Positions 1 through 8,016 are shown, counted from the stretch's first letter. The stretch: DNA of 16,638 nt from Planctomycetaceae bacterium (GCA_003503535.1 DOCI01000100.1:1-16638), one strand, 5' to 3'. The notes: generated by a model not told the origin, from the letters alone. Program-made: numbers and translations.

Positions 1-28
1 AGATGTAAGTCTCGTGAAAATAATGAAT

Positions 29-132
29 TAGAGCATTTCTAAATGCAGTGTGCCTTCGCATGGACGATTATTTCCCTAAATCGCTGCATTTGCTCAGTCA
101 GAACGCGGAAAATTGATTATGGAAATGCTCCA
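29..132. repeat. Foldback intergenic element, possibly MITE-like
   Basis: A 12-base end tagagcatttct (29-40) matches the reverse complement of ggaaatgctcca (121-132) at 10 of 12 positions; the core gagcatttc (31-39) / gaaatgctc (122-130) is perfect. A second inverted pair lies inside: aaatgca (41-47) with tgcattt (85-91), the latter followed by gctc. The right end also forms its own small hairpin, atgct-ccag-agcat (125-138). The size (about 104 bp), imperfect terminal inverted repeats and lack of coding potential fit a small non-autonomous element. I see no clear target-site duplication, and a single copy in this window cannot prove mobility. Confidence 0.4.
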
Positions 133-463
133 GAGCATATTCAAAAATCACCTGCAGCGTTCGGCAGGAGCAAACTCAGTGCTCTACGGTCATTTGGAGT
201 CAAAGCGACTGCAGAAACCATTTGAAAATGGTCTAAGAGTTCGTGAAACAGCATTGCCTCAAATTCATCAGTATGTTTTGTGATCGATTTTCATGATTCC
301 TAAACCTCTTCTTGCCTTCGTGGTGAAAACAACCTGATCAATGAAATCAATTTTCGTCTCTGTAGACCTCTTGATTCTCTTGGCGGTTCATTAATCACAA
401 ACTTAAACAGGTTGAGGAGAGATCCTCACTGGGTTGATCTGCGGTTCAAATCATCACAACCAT
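133..463. other. Non-coding spacer downstream of the phosphorylase gene
   Basis: No convincing ORF lies here. The only notable structure is the hairpin tgagga-gaga-tcctca at 413-428, which sits 36 bp beyond the stop of the minus-strand phosphorylase gene. It has no T-tract on either strand, so I do not call it a terminator. The gene that would lie to the left is outside the window. Confidence 0.5.
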
Positions 464-2188
464 TTATTTGCGATTCGTAATCCACATTGTTTGGTAGGGT
501 TCCAGAGTCACAATTCCGGTTCGATTTTGCAGGCTTTTCTCTGAGAGCAGGTCGACCCAGTTGTCGGTCGAGATCAGGTTCAATTGAGACAACTGAAGTT
601 TATGTTTTTTTGAGGTGAGGTTATTCACGCAGAAAATACTCTGCTGACGATTCACACTTTGCCGCCAGAATGCGAAAAAGTGGGGCTTGAGGTGCAGCGT
701 GAACTGGGTAGCGTTAGGCGAGAAGGCAGGTTGCTGTCCGCGGATTTTCATGCGGCGGAGGATTTCGTGAAAGACTTTGGCATGGGATGAAGAGGGATTA
801 TCGAGTTCAGCGGAGATTTCGTCGTAGTTGAGCTGTTTGCGATTGATGGAACGAAAACGTCCGGTATGTTCGACACCTTTAGCATCGTTGGGCGTTGCGA
901 GCAGGCTATGAATGTAGAAAGCCGGAATCCCTTCGAGGGACATCATGATCGTCTGTGAACAGAGAAATCGCGGAATGTGATAGTCATCTGGTCCTTGAAT
1001 CGTCGCTTTGAGAGCATCAAACAGTGTGACATTAATTTCATAGACCTTCTCACTGCCATCGGAAAGTTTGCGGGTTGAGCAGAGTCCGCCGGCATTGCGA
1101 ATGGATTCGATCATCTCGGCCTGCTCGGGTTCCGAAATCAAACCCTCAGCCGGACGCATGCCGATACCATCGTGAGATGCGGTAAAATTCAGATACGTGC
1201 ATCCGACTGGAGCCGGGGGCATGCTCATCAACCAGGTTTTCAGGTGCTTCGATGTCCCCGCCAAAAGAGCGTGCAGAAGCAGAGGAGCCAGGCTGAAATT
1301 GTAAATCATGTGGGCTTCGTTGGTGTTGCCGAAGTAAGTCAGATTTTCATGATTGGGGACATTCGTTTCGGTAATCAGTATTGTGCCGGGAGCATAAATA
1401 TCGAGCAGTGTCCGTAACAGACGAACCATTTCGTGCGTTTCGGGCAAGTGAATACAGGTGGTGCCAATTTCTTTCCACAAATAGCCGATGGCATCGAGCC
1501 GAATGATTTGGACCCCTTCTTCGAGATATCTGCGAATGATTCGCAGGAACTCGTACAGGACTTCCGGGTTGCGAAAATTGAGATCGATCTGATCGTGACT
1601 GAAGGTGCACCAGACCGACTTCGGACCCTCAGGCGTTTCGACATGTCTGAGCAAGGGTGAAGCCCGTGGACGCACGACCTCTGTCAGGTCTTCTCCCTCT
1701 TCGACTTCAATGAAATAGTCTTTGCCCGGAGATTTTCCAGCGAGATAATTCTGAAACCATTCGCTTTCGGCTGAGGTGTGATTGATGACCAGATCGGCCA
1801 TCAGTCGATGCTCTTTGCCGATCTCTGCGACATCTTCCCAGTCCCCCAGTATGGGATTAATTTTCAGATAGTCGATAACGGAAAACCCATCATCAGAACT
1901 GAACGGCGAGAATGGAAGAATGTGGACCGAGGAAATCGTCTCCCCGACTTTTTCATTCAGAAATCGCTGCAAAGTCTCCAGCGGACGCTCCCCTTCATGC
2001 AGAAGAGTATCTCCGTAAGTGATTAACAGAGCATCCTGCTCACTCCAGATCTCCTTGAGAGAAACAGGCTTTTCGTAGTCTGCAAAAATTGCAGCAATCT
2101 GATCCACCAGTTGGAGATGATTTTCCTGAGGATAAAGAAACTGCAGATGATGCTGGATGGACTCTTGAAGATTAGAAGATTCAGGCAT
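464..2188 (-). CDS. GH13 subfamily 18 sugar phosphorylase (glucosylglycerate/sucrose phosphorylase type)
   Basis: This 574-residue protein should reversibly phosphorolyse an alpha-glucoside, releasing alpha-glucose 1-phosphate, in the cytoplasm (no signal peptide). All four GH13 conserved regions are visible: region I DLVINH (132-137); region II R230-L-D232 with nucleophile D232, followed by AIGYLWKEIGTTC as in sucrose phosphorylases; region III ITETN with acid/base E274; region IV FTASHD with H339-D340. The RLDAxGYxxKExGT pattern is typical of GH13_18. Its length exceeds classical sucrose phosphorylases (about 490-505 aa) and is close to the YcjM/glucosylglycerate phosphorylase type (about 560 aa), which is my preferred reading. 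The acceptor (glycerate, sucrose, sucrose 6-phosphate) cannot be set from sequence alone. The start is the first ATG and has no clear Shine-Dalgarno site. The 254-bp gap to the upstream nuclease gene suggests an independent promoter. Confidence 0.85.
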   Translation of the reverse strand: MPESSNLQESIQHHLQFLYPQENHLQLVDQIAAIFADYEKPVSLKEIWSEQDALLITYGDTLLHEGERPLETLQRFLNEKVGETISSVHILPFSPFSSDDGFSVIDYLKINPILGDWEDVAEIGKEHRLMADLVINHTSAESEWFQNYLAGKSPGKDYFIEVEEGEDLTEVVRPRASPLLRHVETPEGPKSVWCTFSHDQIDLNFRNPEVLYEFLRIIRRYLEEGVQIIRLDAIGYLWKEIGTTCIHLPETHEMVRLLRTLLDIYAPGTILITETNVPNHENLTYFGNTNEAHMIYNFSLAPLLLHALLAGTSKHLKTWLMSMPPAPVGCTYLNFTASHDGIGMRPAEGLISEPEQAEMIESIRNAGGLCSTRKLSDGSEKVYEINVTLFDALKATIQGPDDYHIPRFLCSQTIMMSLEGIPAFYIHSLLATPNDAKGVEHTGRFRSINRKQLNYDEISAELDNPSSSHAKVFHEILRRMKIRGQQPAFSPNATQFTLHLKPHFFAFWRQSVNRQQSIFCVNNLTSKKHKLQLSQLNLISTDNWVDLLSEKSLQNRTGIVTLEPYQTMWITNRK

Positions 2189-2442
2189 TATATGGTCGTG
2201 CTATATTTAGGAACATTTATGGCAGAATAAGCTTTGCTGATGGATACGCAGAATAGATGCAGATCTTATACCATTGTTACAGATTCTGACACGTTAATAA
2301 TTGTCCTGAAATATTCGAGTGTGAATGCAGGCTGTTATCGTGTCCAGTTAGCCACGGGTAGAAATTATTCTCAAAACTTCGGTTGAATACTCTTGCAGAA
2401 TCGCTCAGAGAAGTGGCTCGTTTGCTACGGAAATATCCCGCC

Positions 2443-3573
2443 TCATTCTGAAGATCCCGCTTCCGGAGCCGCAACGCTTTTCTCCTGAGCATCATCAATC
2501 CCCTCCTCAATCATCTCTTTAGAGTCTTTCTGATCATTGCCTTCCGGTTCCGGTTCCGTTCCTTTTTCGGCGATGTAAACGAGATCGGCAATGACAGCGA
2601 AGTGATCGGAGCCGGGGATTTTTGCGCGATCCAGCGACTCCAGATGAAATCCTTTGGAGACGAACACATGATCAAGCGGATACCGCAGAAGTGGGTATTC
2701 AGAGTGAAAGGTATTCAGCATTCGACGGCCTATGCGAGGGTCTTTCAGCCCACTGACGCGCTTAAATAATCGCGTTGTATGCGACCAGGCGACATCGTTA
2801 AAGTCGCCAGTGACGATCCAGGAATCCTGCTGATTTTCAGAAACGGTTTTTGCAATCAGCATCAGCTCGGCATCTCGAACCCGGCTGTCTCTGCGTTCAT
2901 CACCCGTACTGTCTTTTAATCCGGGTGGGGTCGGATGCAGTCCAACAAATTTGATCTCCCCCGAAGGCAAAGCAAACGTCGTGAAGAACGAGGCTCTGCG
3001 TTCAGAGACAAGATGTTTGACTTCTTCTTCAATGATTTCCAGTCGAGTCCATAACGCCATGCCGAGGCCTTCGTCCCGCACCACATGAGAGTGCAGCTTC
3101 AATTCAGGATCCAGATTCTTCAGCTCATCCATCCAAGGCTGATCGGTTTCAATCGTCAGTAAAATATCGGGATCAAATTCATTCAATTTTTCGACTACAG
3201 CTGGTTTCTCCTCATTCCCAATTTCCAGATTCGCAACGACAATCCGAAACGACGGATTACCCTCTGGAATCTCTGTAATTCCGGGAACCTCTTCGGACCA
3301 GATCATGGTATAGGGCAAAATGAAGGAAATCTGCCAGAGCCCTGTGATGCCAATCAAAACAAACAGGGCTGTATCTATTGTTTGCCATTTGGAGTAACAG
3401 CGGAGAATGCAGGTTATCAGCAGCACCAGCATGAGAAGTGCCAGAAGTTGAACGCGCGGAAAATCGCAAATCCTCACCCACCACGCACCCACAGGCAGAA
3501 AAGGGAGTGCACTTAGAAAAATTATGCCCAGTGCCGCAATTCGAAGTGCCCAGATCGAAATTGTGATAGCCAT
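2443..3573 (-). CDS. Membrane-anchored endonuclease/exonuclease/phosphatase family protein
   Basis: A 376-residue protein with three hydrophobic N-terminal segments (about 8-29, 40-58, 66-88), followed by an EEP (DNase I-like) domain at about 108-335. Catalytic motifs are in family order: VANLE with N115, TIETD with E142, GLHP with H213, TGDFND with D257 and N259, PLDHVF with D301-H302, and GSDHFA with D323-H324. The layout matches YafD-like EEP proteins, whose catalytic domain lies outside the membrane. The substrate (DNA, phospholipid or a phosphoester) is not determined. The last 40 residues (about 336-376) form a charged, low-complexity tail rich in Glu, Asp, Lys and Pro that is not part of the fold. 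Transcription diverges from the UPF0173 gene. Fold assignment is firm; biological role is unknown. Confidence 0.85.
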   Translation of the reverse strand: MAITISIWALRIAALGIIFLSALPFLPVGAWWVRICDFPRVQLLALLMLVLLITCILRCYSKWQTIDTALFVLIGITGLWQISFILPYTMIWSEEVPGITEIPEGNPSFRIVVANLEIGNEEKPAVVEKLNEFDPDILLTIETDQPWMDELKNLDPELKLHSHVVRDEGLGMALWTRLEIIEEEVKHLVSERRASFFTTFALPSGEIKFVGLHPTPPGLKDSTGDERRDSRVRDAELMLIAKTVSENQQDSWIVTGDFNDVAWSHTTRLFKRVSGLKDPRIGRRMLNTFHSEYPLLRYPLDHVFVSKGFHLESLDRAKIPGSDHFAVIADLVYIAEKGTEPEPEGNDQKDSKEMIEEGIDDAQEKSVAAPEAGSSE

Positions 3574-3606
3574 GTGACGAGAACCTGCAAGTAGAGTCGC
3601 AAATGA

Positions 3607-3635
3607 AATTCAGCAAATTATTGTTCCTGAATCAA
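3607..3635 (-). promoter_or_regulatory. Candidate promoter for the EEP gene
   Basis: On the minus strand TTGATT (3630-3635) and TGAATT (3607-3612) are separated by 17 bp. This predicts a start near 3600 and a 5' UTR of about 27 nt before the ATG at 3573. It is a consensus match only, in the divergent spacer where a promoter is expected. Confidence 0.3.
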
Positions 3636-3693
3636 TGATGATAGCAGATGTTCAAAAAATGCGACCTCTCGAAGTTCAACATTCGACGACTTA

Positions 3694-3721
3694 TTGACGT
3701 GCTCTGCAGTGTGGTTATGCT
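3694..3721 (+). promoter_or_regulatory. Candidate promoter for the UPF0173 gene
   Basis: TTGACG (3694-3699) and TATGCT (3716-3721) are separated by 16 bp. The predicted transcript starts near 3728, about 69 nt before the ATG at 3797. The location in the divergent spacer supports it; the -10 match is moderate. Confidence 0.35.
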
Positions 3722-3796
3722 GAAAGCAGGTCGAGTTCATCAAAATGATCATCTCGATGGATAACTACTGAGCAAACACGAAAAAAGCGTTTAATT

Positions 3797-4483
3797 ATGC
3801 CAATTGAAATCACTTACTTTGGACATTCTGCTTTCCAGCTGAAAACTTCGTCTCACACATTACTGATCGATCCGTTTCTGAATGACAATCCTCTGACGGA
3901 TGTTCTGGCAGAGGACATGAAACCGGACGTGATTCTGCTGACCCATGGCCATGGAGATCATGTTGGTGATACCGTAGAAATCGCACAGCGAACGGATGCG
4001 CTGGTCATTGCCAATTTTGAAATTTCGAACTGGTTGACGAAGCAAGGCGTGAAAAAGACTCATGGGATGCACATTGGAGGCGAACATGAATTCGATTTTG
4101 GCAAAGTGAAATTGACAATTGCCCATCATGGTTCTCAACTGCCCGATGGTTCCGATGGTGGCAACCCGGCTGGAATTATTATCAAAGCGGAAGACCGGAT
4201 CATCTACTTTGCAGGCGATACCGGTCTGTTTTACGACATGACTTTGATTGCCGATGAAGGGCTTGATGTGGCGGTTTTGCCCATCGGAGATAATTTCACG
4301 ATGGGACCAGCCGACTCAATTCGAGCCGCCGAGTTTCTGCGGGCACCGACGGTCATTCCCTGTCATTACAATACCTGGCCGTTAATCGAGCAAGATACGG
4401 GAGCCTGGTCGGAGGGAATTCTCAATAACACAGAGTCGGAACCGCAAGTGCTGCAACCGGGAGAGTCGTGGACGGTGAACTGA
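3797..4483 (+). CDS. UPF0173-family metal-dependent hydrolase (metallo-beta-lactamase fold)
   Basis: A 228-residue cytoplasmic protein of the usual UPF0173 length, lacking a signal peptide. Residues 1-26 match the family start (YFGHSAF, then LLIDPFL). The dimetal motif HGHGDH carries H50, H52, D54 and H55; H111 (AHHGS), D141 (FAGDTGLF) and H190 (IPCHYNTWP) complete the metal ligands. The FxGDTGLF and PxHYNTWP signatures separate this family from RNase Z and glyoxalase II. The natural substrate of UPF0173 proteins is not established; they are annotated only as hydrolases. The start is the ATG directly before PIEITYFGH; no strong Shine-Dalgarno site precedes it. FmdB-like gene follows on the same strand after 94 bp and may be cotranscribed. 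Confidence 0.9.
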   Translation: MPIEITYFGHSAFQLKTSSHTLLIDPFLNDNPLTDVLAEDMKPDVILLTHGHGDHVGDTVEIAQRTDALVIANFEISNWLTKQGVKKTHGMHIGGEHEFDFGKVKLTIAHHGSQLPDGSDGGNPAGIIIKAEDRIIYFAGDTGLFYDMTLIADEGLDVAVLPIGDNFTMGPADSIRAAEFLRAPTVIPCHYNTWPLIEQDTGAWSEGILNNTESEPQVLQPGESWTVN

Positions 4484-4577
4484 GAGATTTTTTATCAGCC
4501 TCTTCAAGTTGGCTTTCCTCTAGTGTAGAATTAAGCATCGACCTGATTCCAGTCTCATTTTATGTGTGAGTTCTTCA

Positions 4578-4874
4578 ATGCCCGTTTATCTGTACGAAGT
4601 CGTCCGCGAAGACAAACAACCTGGGGAGCGATTTGAAGTCGTCCAGCGCATGGCTGAAGACCCGCTGACTGCTCATCCGGAAACGGGAGAACCGGTTCGC
4701 CGAGTCATCACTGCTCCCGCCATCGGCTCCCGCTGGATGGGCATGAACATGGAGCGGAGTGTCAAAGACGACAAAAAACTGAACGATCTTGGCTTCACCA
4801 AATACGAGAAATCCGGCGACGGAAAATACGTCAAAAAGTTTGGTCAGGGACCGAACCTGATTTCCAAGGACTAA
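4578..4874 (+). CDS. FmdB-like protein lacking zinc-ribbon cysteines
   Basis: A 98-residue protein. Its N-terminal half follows the FmdB/CxxC zinc-ribbon family plan: MPxYxY start, a FEVVQRM segment (19-25), DPLT (28-31), then HPETGEPVRRVI (33-44) where the family has CPxCGxxVRRLI. Every cysteine is gone: the second knuckle is H33...T36 and the first (normally near residues 9-12) reads VVRED. It therefore cannot form the usual four-cysteine zinc site, although the surrounding pattern is retained. The C-terminal half is basic and hydrophilic. A GTG 12 bp upstream (4566) is in frame, but the ATG at 4578 gives the conserved MPVYLY start and is preferred. Function is unknown, as for most FmdB proteins, which are often called regulators on thin evidence. 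Confidence 0.75.
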   Translation: MPVYLYEVVREDKQPGERFEVVQRMAEDPLTAHPETGEPVRRVITAPAIGSRWMGMNMERSVKDDKKLNDLGFTKYEKSGDGKYVKKFGQGPNLISKD

Positions 4875-4928
4875 CGCGACGAAGGTGGGTGGCTGGGGTC
4901 GAAGCGCAGCGAAGCCCCCAGAATCGCG
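4875..4928. repeat. Hairpin repeat between convergent genes
   Basis: Nested inverted repeats fill the spacer between the FmdB-like and ABC ATPase genes: outer cgcga (4875-4879) / tcgcg (4924-4928) and inner ctgggg (4893-4898) / ccccag (4916-4921), with the GC-rich segment tcgaagcgcagcgaag between. It begins directly after the FmdB-like stop codon. It could help end both transcripts, though neither strand has a proper T-tract. The compact GC-rich foldback form suggests a dispersed intergenic repeat. Confidence 0.5.
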
Positions 4929-4943
4929 GATCAATATTGAAAA

Positions 4944-5711
4944 TTACTGTTTTTCCCGCAAGCGATGCTTAATCCCCGCCACCAGAGCAACATATTCAGA
5001 CGATTCCCTCAACGTCTCATTCCGAGTTGTCCACGGTATCGCAACCTCTTCAACAATCTGCCCGGGATGAGCAGACATCAGCAGAACTTTCTGACTCAGA
5101 AAAACCGCTTCTCCCAAATGATGCGTCACGAGCACCGTCGAAAAACCAAATTCCTGCTGCCAACCGATCAGTTCGTCGTTGAGCTGTTCCCGCAAAAAAT
5201 CATCCACCGCTGCAAATGGTTCATCCAGCAAGAGCAATTCGGGATCCAGCACCAGAGACCGCGCAACCGCGACGCGCATCTTCATGCCGCCGGATAGTTG
5301 ACGGGGATACTTTTCGTAATCAGCCGGGGAGATGCCCGTTTTGTTCAGCAACCACTCAATCTTCTCTCGATTGACCGGTTGATTCACCAGCTCAAATGGG
5401 ATCGCCATATTGCTCAGCACGGTTCGCCAGGGAAGCAAACGGGCATCCTGAAAGACCATTGCAATTCGTCCCGGATTGGCAATCACCGGCTGGTGCAAAA
5501 TTCGCTGGCCTGCATTCTCCGGCAGCAACCCTGCTACTACGCGTAACAACGTCGACTTCCCGCATCCCGAGGGACCGACAATTCCGAGCGAGTCCCCAGC
5601 GGAAATGCTCAGATCAATTCCCTGCAGTGTATTCGCGGCATTGTTCTTGAAGCGGACATCAATGCCTCGGAGTTCGAGCAGTAATTTCGATCCGCCAGCT
5701 TCATCCGTCAT
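4944..5711 (-). CDS. ABC transporter ATP-binding protein, nitrate/sulfonate/taurine (NitT/TauT) type
   Basis: A 255-residue ATPase subunit that would energise import by a membrane permease pair. It has Walker A GPSGCGKST (46-54, K52), Q-loop Q88 in VFQDARLLPW, signature LSGGM (139-143), Walker B ending D163-E164 (E164 catalytic) and switch H197. VFQDxxLLPWxTVxxN and the THHLxEA switch region are typical of SsuB/TauB/NrtD proteins. The frame is open for 27 codons upstream, but that stretch lies inside pepT; the ATG at 5711 overlaps the pepT stop as ATGA, implying translational coupling. It is last in the rnz-like-pepT operon. No permease or binding-protein gene is in the window, so the substrate cannot be named and the partners must be encoded elsewhere. 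Confidence 0.88.
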   Translation of the reverse strand: MTDEAGGSKLLLELRGIDVRFKNNAANTLQGIDLSISAGDSLGIVGPSGCGKSTLLRVVAGLLPENAGQRILHQPVIANPGRIAMVFQDARLLPWRTVLSNMAIPFELVNQPVNREKIEWLLNKTGISPADYEKYPRQLSGGMKMRVAVARSLVLDPELLLLDEPFAAVDDFLREQLNDELIGWQQEFGFSTVLVTHHLGEAVFLSQKVLLMSAHPGQIVEEVAIPWTTRNETLRESSEYVALVAGIKHRLREKQ

Positions 5712-6946
5712 GAGAGTCGTTCCTGCCCCCAGCGACGAGCCAGTTCGACGAGGACCATCTTGGCAGACTCCATTTCGATTTCGCTGGTCCACTCCAGCGG
5801 ACTGTGTGGATTATGTTGTCCGGAAGACAAATTCGGCGTCGGCAAACCGGCTTCCGTCATCAAAGAACCATCGGTTCCGCCACGAATAATATCCTGATGC
5901 GGTTCCAGACCAGCAGCAGCGGTTGCTTCAATTGCGAATGGTAACGCCCGAGGCTCCTTTCCCAGACCATCTCGCATATTGCGATACTGCTCTTTAATCT
6001 GAACTTCGATTTCCGCTTCGGGATATTCGCAACGAAGAGATTCCGCAATCGATTCGAGCAGTTTCGCCTGAGCGTGAAGATTCTCGGTTTCGAAATCTCG
6101 CAAAATGATACGAGCAGAGGCCTCGGCGACGCCTCCCGAAATGTGATACGGATGCATGAATCCGTCACGTCCCTCCGTCGTTTCCGGGCTAAGTGTCAGC
6201 TGAGGCATCCGATCAATAAACGCAGACAGAATACGAATCGCATTCACCATCGCCCCTTTACCCACTGAGGGGTGCGTATTGATCCCTCGCACAATCACTG
6301 TCGCCTGATCAGCAGAAAATGTTTCGGAGTCAACTCGACCACGACCATCACTATCGAGCGTATAAGCACAAACCGAGTCGAGAGCCTCGAAATCCATGTT
6401 CTCAATACCACGACCGATTTCTTCATCAACCGTAAAACAGACACGAACTGGCCCATGCGGAATTTCCGGATGCTCAATCAGATATTCGACAGCCGCCATG
6501 ATGACTGCAATTCCCGATTTGTCGTCCGCCCCCAGCAAGGTCGTTCCATCGGTCGTGATGATCGACTCCCCCACCAGTTGCGATAACTCGGGATTCTCAC
6601 ATACTTTCAGGATTTTGGACGGATCGCCCGGAAGCACGATGTCCTCGCCGTCGTACTCTTCATGCACAATTGGATTCACATTCGTGCCCGAGTATTCGGG
6701 AGATGTATCGACATGAGCGACCCAGGCAATTGTCGGGACATTGTCAGAAATGTTGCTCGGCAAAGTCGCCAGCACGATGCCATGAGGACTGAGCGAAACA
6801 TCCTCCAGGCCAAGCTCCCGACATTCCTGCTCCAGCAGTCGAGACAAATCCAACTGCTTTTCCGTACTCGGCGCAGAAGGAGAAGTTTCATCCGACTGAG
6901 TATCGATACAAACGTAAGTCAAAAAACGTTCCAGAAGTGTCGGCAT
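5708..6946 (-). CDS. pepT: Peptidase T (tripeptide aminopeptidase)
   Basis: A 412-residue cytoplasmic dizinc M20 peptidase that removes N-terminal residues from tripeptides. Length and motifs match PepT: H78 and D80 in AHVDTS, bridging D141 in GADDKSG, general base E175 with E176 in VDEEIG, D198 in YTLDSDG, and H381 in QHNPHSPLE. The RGGTDGS segment (355-361) and the NTHPSVGKG dimerisation-region motif (223-231) are also present. The gene begins 17 bp after the RNase Z-like stop and ends in an ATGA overlap with the ABC ATPase gene, so the three are probably one transcript. The start is the ATG giving MPTLLERFLTYV, which aligns with family N-termini. I see no missing catalytic residue. Confidence 0.95.
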   Translation of the reverse strand: MPTLLERFLTYVCIDTQSDETSPSAPSTEKQLDLSRLLEQECRELGLEDVSLSPHGIVLATLPSNISDNVPTIAWVAHVDTSPEYSGTNVNPIVHEEYDGEDIVLPGDPSKILKVCENPELSQLVGESIITTDGTTLLGADDKSGIAVIMAAVEYLIEHPEIPHGPVRVCFTVDEEIGRGIENMDFEALDSVCAYTLDSDGRGRVDSETFSADQATVIVRGINTHPSVGKGAMVNAIRILSAFIDRMPQLTLSPETTEGRDGFMHPYHISGGVAEASARIILRDFETENLHAQAKLLESIAESLRCEYPEAEIEVQIKEQYRNMRDGLGKEPRALPFAIEATAAAGLEPHQDIIRGGTDGSLMTEAGLPTPNLSSGQHNPHSPLEWTSEIEMESAKMVLVELARRWGQERLS

Positions 6947-6963
6947 AGTTTGTTCCGTAAGTG

Positions 6964-7848
6964 TTAAATCCAGAGGATGACGCGATCTTTGATGGAGTCG
7001 GGCAGTTTTTTCATGACTGCTTTTTTCAGATGCGATGTGTGATATCGCGTGCTGAAATGGCAGAGGATGATCATTTCATTGTTGAACTTCTCTGCTCGAT
7101 CGATAATGTCATCCAGGTGCGTATGACCGAATTTGTGAATCTTCGATTTACGATGTTCGGGGCGGAAGAATGTCATTTCCGTGATCAGGATTTTCGCATT
7201 GTAAACATCTTCGCAATTATCGAGACCGGCAGGAGCCGTGTCTCCCATGTAGGCAACCAAAGGATATCGAGTCTCGTGGGTAACATCGGTGCCCGACATG
7301 CGAATGTCGCGAATTTCATCGCCGGCTAACCCCTGATACTCTGGCTTCAGTTTTCTGCGGCGATCCCAAATGATATAGCCGACTGAAGGAACCGTATGCT
7401 TCGTCTGCACGACGGTGGCAACATGCTCGCGGCTCAGTTCGATTTCATCGCCCGCCTGGACTCCAATCAAATTGCAAAGCATCCGACCACGATCCAGCTT
7501 TTGCCAGGCTCGCAGAAGGCGTTCGGTATCTTCCTGCACTTCAGCGGGAACATAAATGGTCGGTGGCTCCATTTTCATCATGCGACGCCGGGCGACAAAA
7601 GGAGGAAGAGCCGCCATGTGATCCAGGTGTGCGTGTGAGATGAAATACGTCGGTGTTCCCATAAACGACCACGGGCTGCCACCCAAATCGAAACCAATTT
7701 TCAGTTCTGGAATTCGCCAGTAACTTTGCACCGCTGCCCGCGAATAGCCTTCGACGGTCATTCCCGCATGCGTGACTGTGCGAAGTGGAAGATTATTGAC
7801 AACCGTTTCCAGTTCGGTCATGTCATCAAGAGCGGGATTTTCGTCCAT
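6964..7848 (-). CDS. rnz: RNase Z-like metallo-beta-lactamase (tRNA 3' processing)
   Basis: A 294-residue protein expected to cut tRNA precursors after the discriminator base. Ligand motifs follow RNase Z order: HAHLDH (H72, H74, D76, H77), H151 in [12 protein letters not shown]203 in YMGDTAP, and H264 in LCHFSTRYH, which matches the (L)xHxSxRY end motif of RNase Z. GHTHLDD (241-247) sits where the family has its HST/HEAT catalytic histidine. Differences from E. coli/B. subtilis enzymes are the HAHLDH (not HLHGDH) core and no obvious flexible-arm exosite, closer to short divergent forms. The first ATG is used; ATG at codon 10 is an alternative, and neither has a Shine-Dalgarno site. It heads the operon with pepT and the ABC ATPase. 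Another MBL nuclease role is possible. Confidence 0.8.
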   Translation of the reverse strand: MDENPALDDMTELETVVNNLPLRTVTHAGMTVEGYSRAAVQSYWRIPELKIGFDLGGSPWSFMGTPTYFISHAHLDHMAALPPFVARRRMMKMEPPTIYVPAEVQEDTERLLRAWQKLDRGRMLCNLIGVQAGDEIELSREHVATVVQTKHTVPSVGYIIWDRRRKLKPEYQGLAGDEIRDIRMSGTDVTHETRYPLVAYMGDTAPAGLDNCEDVYNAKILITEMTFFRPEHRKSKIHKFGHTHLDDIIDRAEKFNNEMIILCHFSTRYHTSHLKKAVMKKLPDSIKDRVILWI

Positions 7849-7904
7849 GGGAGTGACTTGAGTTGATGTATCGGTTCCGCAGAGCGGGCCAGAAATATTT
7901 TGAT

Positions 7905-8016
7905 AGGCGAGCCGAGTCAGTCATGACTCGGGTAGGTGGATTAATCAATAACATCTTTCAGGACGACCGCACAATAATCGTGAAAAAACCCGAGTCATGA
8001 CTGACTCGGCTCGCCT
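7905..8016. repeat. REPIN-like doublet: perfect 29-bp inverted arms
   Basis: The left arm (7905-7933) and right arm (7988-8016) are perfect 29-base reverse complements separated by 54 bp. Each arm is also a hairpin by itself: ccgagtc-agtcat-gactcgg, and holds the palindrome cgagtcatgactcg. Two inverted palindromic units of this size form the layout of a REPIN (REP doublet) or a very small MITE. It lies between the RND stop (8114) and the RNase Z-like start (7848), both minus strand, so the folded RNA could limit readthrough. No target-site duplication is evident. Confidence 0.75.

Noticed and set aside
43..225. 60-codon plus-strand ORF at the left edge
   Set aside because: It runs through the foldback element at 29-132, has no ribosome site and reads as low-constraint sequence.
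2277..2510. 77-codon minus-strand ORF
   Set aside because: Overlaps the 3' end of the EEP gene in another frame and is Arg/Leu rich without family pattern; its downstream part covers only spacer.
5712..5792. 27-codon N-terminal extension of the ABC ATPase
   Set aside because: Lies wholly within pepT, has no family similarity, and the ATGA overlap gives a better start.
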